Positions 36,158 to 44,149 of a DNA stretch of 64,000 nt are shown here, piece by piece. The first letter of the stretch is position 1. The number at the start of each line of letters is the position of its first letter. The notes under the pieces are model-generated. The model worked only from the letters and a program-made list of their open reading frames with translations, had not been told where the DNA came from and searched no databases. Source of the stretch: Micromonospora saelicesensis (GTDB lineage Bacteria > Actinomycetota > Actinomycetes > Mycobacteriales > Micromonosporaceae). The stretch spans positions 62,001 to 126,000 of the forward strand of contig NZ_FMCR01000001.1 in the NCBI RefSeq assembly GCF_900091575.1, given 5' to 3'. The position numbers and the translations under genes are program-made.

Positions 36158-37126
36158 ATGTCAATCCTCAAGATGAGCTTCACCGGGCGGCGGTCGCTCG
36201 CCCTCACCGCCACCGCGGTGGCGGTGGCCCTCGCCGCCACCGGCTGCGGCGGCGACAGCGGCGGCAGCGCTCCGACGCTGCCCGGCAACCCCGGCCTGGG
36301 CGGCGACGGCGTGGTCGCCCAGTCGGTGTACGACGCCGCCCCGGTGGCCACCGACGCGGACATCCCGGCCGGTTCCACCATGGAGGCGATCCGCAAGCGC
36401 GGCTACCTGAACATCGGCGGATCCCTGGACGCGCCGCTGCTCGCCCAGCAGAACCCGGTCAGCGGCACCATCGAGGGCTTCGACGCCGACATGGCGAAGT
36501 TGCTGGCGAAGTACATCATCGGCAAGCCCGAGGTGAAGACGACGACAATCGGCACCCAGACCCGGGAGGCCATGCTCCAGGCCAAGTCGGTGGACGCGGT
36601 CTTCCAGACGTACACGATCACCCCGCAGCGGGCCACCCAGGTCGCCTTCGCCGGGCCGTACCTCACCTCCGGCCTCGCCGTCGGGGTCCGCAAGGACGAC
36701 ACCTCGATCAAGAGCGTCAAGGACCTCGCCGGCAAGACCGTGATCGTCGGGGCGAACACCCCCGCCGTCACCGCGCTGCCCTCCGCCGCGCCCGGCTCGA
36801 AGCAGATCGCCTTCGGCACCGACCCGCAGGCGTTGCAGGCGCTGCTGCAGAAGCGCGGCGACGCGTACGTGCAGGACTTCACGCTGCTCGCCTCGGGCGC
36901 CAAGGCGAACCCGGGGATGAAGGTGGTGGGCGAGCCCTTCACCACCGAGGCCTACGGCATCGGCCTCAACAAGGAGGACGCGCAGTTCAAGGAGTTCGTC
37001 AACAACTGGCTGAAGAAGATCCAGGCCGACGGCACGTGGGCGAAGGTCTGGGAAGGCACCCTCGGCTCGGTGGTGGAGGGTGGGGCGCCCACCCCGCCCG
37101 CCCTCGGTTCCGCCGACGGCTCCTGA
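36158..37126 (+). CDS. Glutamate/aspartate-type substrate-binding lipoprotein
   Basis: 322 residues; ATG at 36158 with GGGAGGG upstream. The lipobox AATGC gives acylated Cys30. The mature protein is a family 3 solute-binding protein (IRKRGYLNIGGSLDAPLL, GFDADMAKLLAKYI, FAGPYLTSGLAVGVRKDD, KTVIVGANTPAVTAL). It resembles GluB of actinobacterial glutamate importers. Ligand specificity is not certain; the asparaginase in the operon hints at Asn/Asp or Gln/Glu. Confidence 0.9.
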   Translation: MSILKMSFTGRRSLALTATAVAVALAATGCGGDSGGSAPTLPGNPGLGGDGVVAQSVYDAAPVATDADIPAGSTMEAIRKRGYLNIGGSLDAPLLAQQNPVSGTIEGFDADMAKLLAKYIIGKPEVKTTTIGTQTREAMLQAKSVDAVFQTYTITPQRATQVAFAGPYLTSGLAVGVRKDDTSIKSVKDLAGKTVIVGANTPAVTALPSAAPGSKQIAFGTDPQALQALLQKRGDAYVQDFTLLASGAKANPGMKVVGEPFTTEAYGIGLNKEDAQFKEFVNNWLKKIQADGTWAKVWEGTLGSVVEGGAPTPPALGSADGS

Positions 37127-37142
37127 GCAGTCTCTCGTACCG

Positions 37143-37787
37143 ATGGAAGCCCTCACCTCCCACCTGAGCGAGCTTGGCCACGGCCTGGTCACGACGGTCG
37201 AACTGACCGTCGTGACCACCGTCGGCGCGATGCTGCTGGGCATCGTCGTGGCCACCCTGCGCATCGCCCCCGTTCCGCTGCTGCGCGCCATCGGCACCGC
37301 GTACGTGGAGGTGTTCCAGAACCTTCCGCTGCTGGCGCTACTGGTGCTCTTCGTGTTCGCGCTGCCGACCATCGGCATCACGTTCCCGCTGTTCACCTCC
37401 GCCGCGATCGTCATCGCGGTGTACGAGGGGGCGTACCTGGCCGAGGCGATCCGCGCCGGGATCAACACTGTCGGTGTGGGCCAGGCTGAGGCAGCCCGAG
37501 CCATCGGGCTCACCTTCGGCCAGTCCCTGCGGCACGTGATCCTGCCGCAGGGACTCCGGGCGGTGATCCAGCCGATCGGCAACATCTGCATCGCGCTGCT
37601 GATGAACACCTCGCTGGCCGCCGCCGTCGGCGTGGTCGAGCTGACCCAGGCGGCCAACACCGTGAACCTGGTCGAGGCGCAACCGATCGCCGTGTTCACC
37701 GGCGCGGGTCTCGCCTACATGCTGCTGGCGCTGATCATCGGTCAGGTCACCGGCCTGCTCGAACGAAGGCTGGCGATCGTCCGATGA
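37143..37787 (+). CDS. Amino acid ABC transporter permease 1
   Basis: 214 residues from ATG 37143, 16 bases after the binding-protein gene. It has five or so membrane helices with the HisM/GlnP-type inner-membrane signature (EVFQNLPLLALLVLFVFALP, and the EAA loop EAARAIGLTFGQSLRHVILPQ). It pairs with the next permease to form the heterodimeric channel. Confidence 0.92.
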   Translation: MEALTSHLSELGHGLVTTVELTVVTTVGAMLLGIVVATLRIAPVPLLRAIGTAYVEVFQNLPLLALLVLFVFALPTIGITFPLFTSAAIVIAVYEGAYLAEAIRAGINTVGVGQAEAARAIGLTFGQSLRHVILPQGLRAVIQPIGNICIALLMNTSLAAAVGVVELTQAANTVNLVEAQPIAVFTGAGLAYMLLALIIGQVTGLLERRLAIVR

Positions 37788-38653
37788 ACAAGACGCAACA
37801 GATCCTCTTCGACGAGCCCGGTCCGCGCGCCCAACGCCGGATCCGGATCGCCACAGTGCTGGGCGCGATCCTCCTGGCCGGCGCCGTGGTCGCGGCCGTG
37901 TACCAGTTCGCCAGCCACGGCGAGTTGGCCGCCGCCCGGTGGGAACCGTTCACCACCTGGCCCATCTGGCGGTACCTGCTCAACGGCCTCTGGGCCACGG
38001 TGCGCGCCGCCGCCGCGACCGCGGTGCTCAGCGCCGCGCTCGGCCTGTTGCTGGCGCTCGGCCGGCTGTCGACACATCGCCCGTTGCGCTGGCTGGCCGG
38101 CGCGTACGTGGAGATCTTCCGGACCGTCCCCACCCTGCTGCTGATCTACGTGACGCTGTTCGCGCTGCCGCAGTACGGGCTGAACTTCCCGCTGTTCTGG
38201 AAGCTCGTGGTGCCGCTGGTGGTCTCCAACTCGGCGGCGTTCGCGGAGATCTTCCGGTCCGGCATCCTGGCGCTGGACCGCGGGCAGACCGAGGCCGGCC
38301 TCGCGGTCGGGCTGCGCCGCGGGCAGGTGATGGCGCTGGTGGTCCTGCCGCAGGCGCTGCTCCAACTCGCCCCGTCCCTGGTCAGCCAACTGGTCGGGCT
38401 GCTCAAGGACACCTCGCTCGGCTTCGTGGTCAGCTACACCGAGCTGCTCTACAGCGGGCAGGTGCTCTCCTCGTACACCCACCTGCTGATCCAGACGTTC
38501 CTGGTGGTGGCGCTGATCTACCTGGTGGTCAACGCCTCGCTGTCCAAGTTCGCCCGCGTACTCCAGGCCCGCAACGGCCGCTTCGGAGGCCGGCGCGGAC
38601 GGCGGACCGCCGAGCTGCCCCCACCACTTCTCGAAGGGAACACCCCCCGGTGA
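37784..38653 (+). CDS. Amino acid ABC transporter permease 2
   Basis: 289 residues; ATG at 37784 overlaps the previous stop as ATGA. Same family as permease 1 with an extended cytosolic N-terminus and basic C-terminus. EIFRTVPTLLLIYVTLFALP and the EAA loop region EAGLAVGLRRGQVMALVVLPQ are visible. It forms the transmembrane channel with permease 1. Confidence 0.92.
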   Translation: MNKTQQILFDEPGPRAQRRIRIATVLGAILLAGAVVAAVYQFASHGELAAARWEPFTTWPIWRYLLNGLWATVRAAAATAVLSAALGLLLALGRLSTHRPLRWLAGAYVEIFRTVPTLLLIYVTLFALPQYGLNFPLFWKLVVPLVVSNSAAFAEIFRSGILALDRGQTEAGLAVGLRRGQVMALVVLPQALLQLAPSLVSQLVGLLKDTSLGFVVSYTELLYSGQVLSSYTHLLIQTFLVVALIYLVVNASLSKFARVLQARNGRFGGRRGRRTAELPPPLLEGNTPR

Positions 38654-39669
38654 CCATCTTCCGCTACGCCGAACTGGCCCGGGTCGTGCGCAACGGCTTC
38701 GTCGAGAGCCGGCACTACGGCAGCGTCGTGGTGCTCGCCCCGGACGGGACTGTCGCCCTCGCCGCCGGCGTTCCCGACGAGCCGGTGCTGCCCCGCTCCA
38801 CCCTCAAGCCGGTGCAGGCACTGGCCTGCCGGATCGCGGCGGGCGACGAGCTGACCGGCCCGGCGCTGGCCCTCGCCGCCGGCAGCCACACCGGCGACGA
38901 CCGGCACGTCGAGGTGGTTCGGGCGATGCTGGCCGGGGCCGGCCTGACCGAGGACGCGCTCGGCTGCCCGGAGGACTGGCCGGAGGACGAACCGACCAGG
39001 GACCGGCTGATCCGCGCCGGCGGGCAGCGCGACCGGATCCGGATGAACTGCTCCGGCAAGCACGCCGCGATGCTCGTCGCCTGCGTCGCCCGCTCCTGGA
39101 GCACCCACGACTACCTCGACCCCGACCACCCGCTCCAGCGGGAAACCGCCGCCGCCGTCGCCCGGCTGGCCGGCACGCCGATCGCGCACCACGCGGTCGA
39201 CGGTTGCGGGGCACCGCTGTTCGGCCTGTCGTTGACCGGCCTGGCCCGCACCTTCCAGGCGTTGGTCACCGCGCCCGCCGGCAGCGACGAGGCGCTGGTC
39301 GCGCAGGCCATGCGCCAGCACCCGGAGTACGTCGGCGGCTGGAACGGGCACCCGAACACCGACCTGATGCGAGCGCTGCCCGGCGTCCTCGCCAAGGGCG
39401 GGGCCGAAGGCGTGCTCGGGGTGGCCGCACCGGACGGTCACGCGGTGGCAGTGAAGGCGATCGACGGTTCGCCCCGAGCCACCACAGCCATCGCCCTCGC
39501 CGCCCTCGACGCCGTGGGCGTACCGGTGGGTGGGGCCGACGCGCTGCGCCAGGTGCCGGTGCTCGGCGGCGGCGTACCCGTTGGTGCCGTCACGGCCGTC
39601 ATCGACTGGACCACAGCATCGTCTCGGACCGAAGCGGCATCGCCTCGCACGGAAAAGGAAGAATCATGA
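38650..39669 (+). CDS. Asparaginase (PF06089 'asparaginase II' family)
   Basis: 339 residues; GTG at 38650 overlaps the permease stop as GTGA. The catalytic signature of the Rhizobium-type asparaginase (ReAV class, beta-lactamase-like fold) is present: Ser50 and Lys53 in RSTLKPVQA, and Cys134/Lys137 in MNCSGKHAAM. It is unrelated to the classical EcAII type. It should hydrolyse Asn to Asp and ammonia in the cytosol, since no signal peptide is present. Coupling to an amino acid importer supports a role in using imported Asn or a related amide; the true substrate could be another beta-amide. Confidence 0.87.
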   Translation: MTIFRYAELARVVRNGFVESRHYGSVVVLAPDGTVALAAGVPDEPVLPRSTLKPVQALACRIAAGDELTGPALALAAGSHTGDDRHVEVVRAMLAGAGLTEDALGCPEDWPEDEPTRDRLIRAGGQRDRIRMNCSGKHAAMLVACVARSWSTHDYLDPDHPLQRETAAAVARLAGTPIAHHAVDGCGAPLFGLSLTGLARTFQALVTAPAGSDEALVAQAMRQHPEYVGGWNGHPNTDLMRALPGVLAKGGAEGVLGVAAPDGHAVAVKAIDGSPRATTAIALAALDAVGVPVGGADALRQVPVLGGGVPVGAVTAVIDWTTASSRTEAASPRTEKEES

Positions 39670-40409
39670 ACACATTCGAGATCTGCATCGACAGCGTCGA
39701 GGGAGCGGTCGCCGCCGAGGAGGCCGGCGCCGACCGGGTGGAGTTGTGCTCCGCGCTCTTCGACGGCGGGCTGACCCCCAGCCTGGGCACCATCGAGACG
39801 ACACTGAGCGCGGTCAGCCGGATCCGGGTACACGTGATCGTCCGTCCCCGGGCCGGTGACTTCATCTATTCGCCGTTCGAGATCGAGGCCATGGAGCGGG
39901 ACGTGCGGGCCGCGGTGGCGGCCGGAGCGCACGGCATCGTGATCGGCGCGTTGACCGCCGAGGGTGACGTCGACGTGCCGACCACCCGCCGGCTGATCGC
40001 CGCCGCGGGCGACGCCAGCATCACCTTCCACCGGGCGTTCGACATGACCCGTGACCCGCACGCGGCGCTTGAGCAGCTGATCGAGCTGGGCGTGCACCGG
40101 GTGCTCACCTCGGGTCAGGAGGTCAGCGTGCTGGAGGGTGCTCCGCTCATCGCCGACCTGGTGCGTCGGGCCGCCGGCCGGATCGTCATCATGCCGGGCG
40201 GTGGCATCACCCCGCGCAACATCGCCCGGATCGTCGAGGCGACCGGCGCCGACGAGTACCACTTCGCGGCCCTGGTCAGCTCGGACAGCCCGGCCGTGCA
40301 CCGCAACCCGGCGCCGCTGATGGGTGGCAGCCTGAACCGGCCCGAGTACGAGCGTTCGGGCACCTCGGGCGCCCTGGTCGGCCAGGTGCTCGCCGCCGCC
40401 CGCGCCTGA
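39666..40409 (+). CDS. cutC: CutC-family TIM-barrel protein
   Basis: 247 residues; ATG at 39666 overlaps the asparaginase stop as ATGA. It is a CutC TIM barrel: FEICIDSVEGAVAAEEAGADRVELC at the start, later VIVRPRAGDFIYS, FHRAFDM and LTSGQE. CutC was named for copper tolerance, but its biochemical function is disputed. Here it is the last gene of a transporter-asparaginase operon, with no copper genes nearby, so a metabolic role on a sugar or amino-sugar derivative is at least as likely (inference). Confidence 0.88.
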   Translation: MNTFEICIDSVEGAVAAEEAGADRVELCSALFDGGLTPSLGTIETTLSAVSRIRVHVIVRPRAGDFIYSPFEIEAMERDVRAAVAAGAHGIVIGALTAEGDVDVPTTRRLIAAAGDASITFHRAFDMTRDPHAALEQLIELGVHRVLTSGQEVSVLEGAPLIADLVRRAAGRIVIMPGGGITPRNIARIVEATGADEYHFAALVSSDSPAVHRNPAPLMGGSLNRPEYERSGTSGALVGQVLAAARA

Positions 40410-40434
40410 CCGACAGATCGCGCCCCCGGGCGTG

Positions 40435-40510
40435 ATGATCGTGCTCGAACATGGAAGTAGTGGCCTCCCCACCGAAAGAGGCCACTACTTCCTGGATCGA
40501 GCACGATCAT
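40435..40510. repeat. 76-base near-perfect hairpin between cutC and the beta-mannosidase gene
   Basis: ATGATCGTGCTCGA (40435-40448) pairs with TCGAGCACGATCAT (40497-40510), and GGAAGTAGTGGCCTC (40453-40467) with GAGGCCACTACTTCC (40478-40492). A four-base internal loop and a ten-base apical loop interrupt 29 pairs. It lies between convergent genes, so it can act as a two-way terminator. Its length and AT-richer arms suggest a dispersed palindromic element. Confidence 0.75.
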
Positions 40511-40561
40511 GGGCTGCAAGCCAGCGACCGCACCGGCCGAGGCGACCGCCGGCCGGCGACG

Positions 40562-43012
40562 CTAGCTCGACGTCAGGTCGTTGACGCAGCGCAGCACCGG
40601 GCGGGCGACGAGGGCCGCCTGGTCCAGCGCGGCGTCGGCGCGCACGGTGAACGTCGTCGACTCGCCGGGCAACAGGGTGACCAGGGCTTCGTCCACCTCC
40701 GCCGAGGCATCGAGGCGGTCCGGGAAGAGCGTCAGGTCACGCAACACCGTGCGGGCCGTGACCCGGACCCGCTGCCCACCGTCGACCGGCTCGACAGTCG
40801 CGTCCCAGGCCGCCGCCGGCCAGTCCACCTCCCGGTCCTCGGCGAAGAACCACAGGGCGCGCTCCGCGGTGCCACCGGCCTCCGCGACCAGCAACTCGCG
40901 CCGGGCATCGTCCGGCCGCGCCAGGTCCGTCGGCAGCGCCAGCACCACCGAGGAGTACCCCGGGACGTCGAGGTCGACCGAGGTCTTCGCCCTCGGCTCC
41001 CCGGTGAGCGTGAACCGGGTGACAGCGGCTGTCGCGGTCCATGCCTCGGCGGTCTCGTTGACAGCGACCAGGGCCAGGCCGCCGTCACGGGGCTGCACGG
41101 TGAGCAGCCGGTCGGCGTACGCGTGGCGCAGCGCGTACCACAGGGGTTTGCGGCGGCCGTCGCCGTCGACTGCCGACCAGGAGGTCACCGGCCAGCAGTC
41201 GTTGAGCTGCCAGACGATGGTGCCGGCGCAGACGTCCCGGTGGGAGCGGAAGTGTTCCACCCCGAGCTGGATCGCCCGGGCCTGGTTGAGCTGCGTCAGG
41301 TAGTGCCAGTCGTCGAAGTCCGCCGGGGCGGGCAGGTGCGCGTCGAGGCCCCGCTGGAGCTTGGCGTCACCGCCGGCCGCCTTCTGGTGGTGCGCCATGC
41401 CCGGTGAGTCGTGGGCCAGGGGTTCGTCGCTCAACGCGCGGCGCAGCGTGGCGTACGCCGGTGGGGCCTGGTAGCCGAACTCGGCCACGAAGCGCGGGAC
41501 GTACTCCCGATATCTGGTGTAGTCGTCGGTGTTCCACACGTCCCAGATGTGGGTGGTGCCGTGCGCCGGGTCGTTGGGGTGGATCGCCTCGGTGCCCGAC
41601 CAGGGGCTGCCCGGCCAGTACGGGCGGGTCGGGTCCAGCTCGCCGACGATCCGGGGCAGCACGTCGAGGTAGTAGCCGCGCCCCCAGGTGCGCCCGGCGA
41701 GGGCCTGCTGCCAGTCCCAGTCGTGCCAGCCCCAGATGTTTTCGTTGTTGCCGGTCCAGAGCACCAGCGACGGGTACGGCGCGAGCCGGGTCACCTGCTC
41801 GGCGGCCTCGGCGGCCACCTCGGTGCCGAACGGCTCCTCCTCCGGGTACGCGGCGCAGGCGAAGAGGAAGTCCTGCTGGACGAGGAGACCGCGCTCGTCG
41901 GCGAGGTCGTAGAAGTCCGCCGACTCGTACCGGCCGCCGCCCCAGACCCGCAGCAGGTTGACGTTGGCCGCGACCGCCTGGTCGAAGCGCTCGGCCAGCC
42001 GGGCCCGGGTGATCCGGGTGGGGAACACGTCGTCCGGGATCCAGTTGACCCCGCGGACGAAGACCGGGACGTCGTTTACCGACAACGCGAACGGGGTGCC
42101 GTGCTCGTCGGGTGTGGTGTCCAGCCGTACCGAGCGGAAGCCGATCCGGTGCGACCAGCTGTCCAGGGTGTCGCCGTCCGGTGCGTGCACTGTCACCTCG
42201 ATCGGGTGGCGGGCCTGCTCGCCGTACCCCCGGGGCCACCACAGCGCGGGCTCGCGGACGGTGAGGGTCAGCACGGCCGTGCGCTGGCCGGCCGGGACGA
42301 CCACCTCGGCGCGGGCGCCGGCCACGGCGGCGCGGACGGTCAGCGGGACGTCGGCGACCCGCTCGACCTCGACATGCACCTCGACCCGGCCGTCGCGACC
42401 GTCCATGGTGACCAGTGGACGGACGGTGGCCAGTCGGGCGGTCGACCAGGCGTGCAGGCTGATCTCCTGCCAGATGCCGGCGGTGACCAGCGTCGGCCCC
42501 CAGTCCCAGCCGAAGTTGCAGGCCATCTTGCGGATGAAGTGGAACGGCTCCGGGTAGGCGTTCGGCCGGTCGCCGAGACGCTCCTGCTGTGCCTCGGCGT
42601 AGCGGTACGCGGAGTCGAAGGTGACGACCAGGTCGTTGTTCCCGTCGCGCAGCAGCGCTCGGACGTCGAACCGGTAGCCGCGGTGCATGTTCGCGGTGCG
42701 GCCGACCTCCACACCATTGAGGGTGAGCGTGGCGACGGTGTCCAGGCCGGCGCAGACCAGGTCGACGCGCTCGTCGTCGCCCGCCCGGTGGACGAAGGTG
42801 GACTGGTAGACCCAGTCGGTGCGCCCGATCCAGGCCACCGCCCGCTCGTTGTCGTCGAGGTAGGGGTCGGGGATCAGCCCGGCGTCGAGCAGATCGGTGT
42901 GCACGCAGCCCGGCACGGTCGCCGGCACGGACCGGCCCGCGACCTCCTCGGGCACCTGCGCTCCGGGGGCCGCTCGCACTGTCCAACCGTCGTAGAGTGC
43001 CTGTCGGCTCAC
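40562..43012 (-). CDS. Beta-mannosidase, glycoside hydrolase family 2
   Basis: 816 residues from a GTG at 43012. GH2 layout: sugar-binding beta domain (GDRPNAYPEPFHFIRKMACN and NFGWDWGP near 148-172, typical of beta-mannosidases), immunoglobulin-like domain, TIM barrel with acid/base Glu424 in GNNENIWGW and nucleophile Glu511 in VAEFGYQ, then C-terminal beta domains. No signal peptide, so it probably cleaves imported beta-mannosides in the cytosol. It is divergent from a LacI regulator. A good promoter (TTGACA-17-TACCGT) lies in the shared gap. Confidence 0.93.
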   Translation of the reverse strand: MSRQALYDGWTVRAAPGAQVPEEVAGRSVPATVPGCVHTDLLDAGLIPDPYLDDNERAVAWIGRTDWVYQSTFVHRAGDDERVDLVCAGLDTVATLTLNGVEVGRTANMHRGYRFDVRALLRDGNNDLVVTFDSAYRYAEAQQERLGDRPNAYPEPFHFIRKMACNFGWDWGPTLVTAGIWQEISLHAWSTARLATVRPLVTMDGRDGRVEVHVEVERVADVPLTVRAAVAGARAEVVVPAGQRTAVLTLTVREPALWWPRGYGEQARHPIEVTVHAPDGDTLDSWSHRIGFRSVRLDTTPDEHGTPFALSVNDVPVFVRGVNWIPDDVFPTRITRARLAERFDQAVAANVNLLRVWGGGRYESADFYDLADERGLLVQQDFLFACAAYPEEEPFGTEVAAEAAEQVTRLAPYPSLVLWTGNNENIWGWHDWDWQQALAGRTWGRGYYLDVLPRIVGELDPTRPYWPGSPWSGTEAIHPNDPAHGTTHIWDVWNTDDYTRYREYVPRFVAEFGYQAPPAYATLRRALSDEPLAHDSPGMAHHQKAAGGDAKLQRGLDAHLPAPADFDDWHYLTQLNQARAIQLGVEHFRSHRDVCAGTIVWQLNDCWPVTSWSAVDGDGRRKPLWYALRHAYADRLLTVQPRDGGLALVAVNETAEAWTATAAVTRFTLTGEPRAKTSVDLDVPGYSSVVLALPTDLARPDDARRELLVAEAGGTAERALWFFAEDREVDWPAAAWDATVEPVDGGQRVRVTARTVLRDLTLFPDRLDASAEVDEALVTLLPGESTTFTVRADAALDQAALVARPVLRCVNDLTSS

Positions 43013-43069
43013 GATTTCACCGCACCTTCCCGCATCGAAAGATGCCTACTGAACCGGATAAGCTGAGCT

Positions 43070-43098
43070 ACGGTACGGTCCGGAATCCGGGCTGTCAA
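43070..43098 (-). promoter_or_regulatory. Promoter of the beta-mannosidase gene
   Basis: On the minus strand a perfect TTGACA (43098-43093) is followed after 17 bases by TACCGT (43075-43070). The predicted start leaves a leader of about 50 bases. The region between this promoter and the divergent lacI-type gene is only about 25 bases, so operator overlap is likely. Confidence 0.65.
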
Positions 43099-43123
43099 CG
43101 GCCAGAGAAGAAGGAGCACGCCG

Positions 43124-44143
43124 GTGAAGCGGCCGACCATCGCCGACGTCGCCCAACGCGCCGGGGTGTCCAAGGGCGCCGTGTCGTACGCGCTGAACGG
43201 GCAGCCCGGCGTCTCCGAGGCCACCCGGCAGCGCATCCTGGCCATCGCCACCGAGATCGGTTTCAGCCGCAGCAGCGCCGCCCGCGCCCTCTCTGCCGCG
43301 ACCGCCGGGGCGATCGGCCTGGCCCTGTGCCGACCGGCGCGGACCCTCGGCGTCGAGCCGTTCTTCATGGCGCTGATCAGTGGCGTCGAGGCCGAACTCT
43401 CCGCCCGCTCGTACGCGCTGACACTCCAGGTGGTGGCCGACCCGGACGCCGAGATCGCTGTCTACCGGCGCTGGTGGGGTGAACGACGGGTGGACGGGGT
43501 GCTCGTCTGCGACCTGCGCACCGACGACCGTCGCATCCCCGCACTCGAACAGCTGCAACTGCCGGCGGTGGTGATCGGCGGCCCAGGCGGCACCGGTGAG
43601 CTGGCGAGTCTCTGGTCCGACGACGCCGCCGCGCTGACCGAGACGGTGGAGTACCTGGCCGCGCTCGGGCACCGGCGGATCGCCCGGGTCGCCGGCCTGC
43701 CCGACCTACGGCACACCGAGATCCGCACCGACGCCTTCGCGGCGGTCTGCCAGCGGCTCGGCCTGGTCGACGCGGTCACCGTCTGGTCCGACTACACCGG
43801 CGAGGAGGGCGGCCGGGCCACCCGTCGGTTGCTCAGCTCGGCCGGCCGGCCCACCGCTGTCATCTACGACAACGACGTGATGGCCATCGCCGGGCTCTCC
43901 GTCGCCCAGGAGATGGGCCTGACCGTGCCCGGCGACCTGTCCATCGTGGCCTGGGACGACTCGCCGCTGTGCCGGCTGGTGCACCCGCCGCTGACCGCGC
44001 TGGGCCGGGACATCCCGGCGTACGGCGCGCACGCCGCCCGACAACTGCTCGCCGTCGTCGCCGGGCAACCGGCCGGGCGGGTGCAGGACGAGACACCCCA
44101 CCTCACGCCGCGCGGCAGCACCGCACCGCCCCGGGGGAGATGA
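43124..44143 (+). CDS. LacI-family transcriptional regulator
   Basis: 339 residues; GTG at 43124 with AAGGAGC upstream. The DNA-binding domain is canonical (TIADVAQRAGVSKGAVSYALNGQPGVSEATRQRI, with hinge RSSAARALSAATAGAIG). A periplasmic-binding-protein-like sensor domain follows (about 60-330). Divergent from the GH2 beta-mannosidase, which it presumably represses until a manno-oligosaccharide or related sugar is present. Confidence 0.92.
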   Translation: MKRPTIADVAQRAGVSKGAVSYALNGQPGVSEATRQRILAIATEIGFSRSSAARALSAATAGAIGLALCRPARTLGVEPFFMALISGVEAELSARSYALTLQVVADPDAEIAVYRRWWGERRVDGVLVCDLRTDDRRIPALEQLQLPAVVIGGPGGTGELASLWSDDAAALTETVEYLAALGHRRIARVAGLPDLRHTEIRTDAFAAVCQRLGLVDAVTVWSDYTGEEGGRATRRLLSSAGRPTAVIYDNDVMAIAGLSVAQEMGLTVPGDLSIVAWDDSPLCRLVHPPLTALGRDIPAYGAHAARQLLAVVAGQPAGRVQDETPHLTPRGSTAPPRGR

Positions 44144-44149
44144 ACCGGT

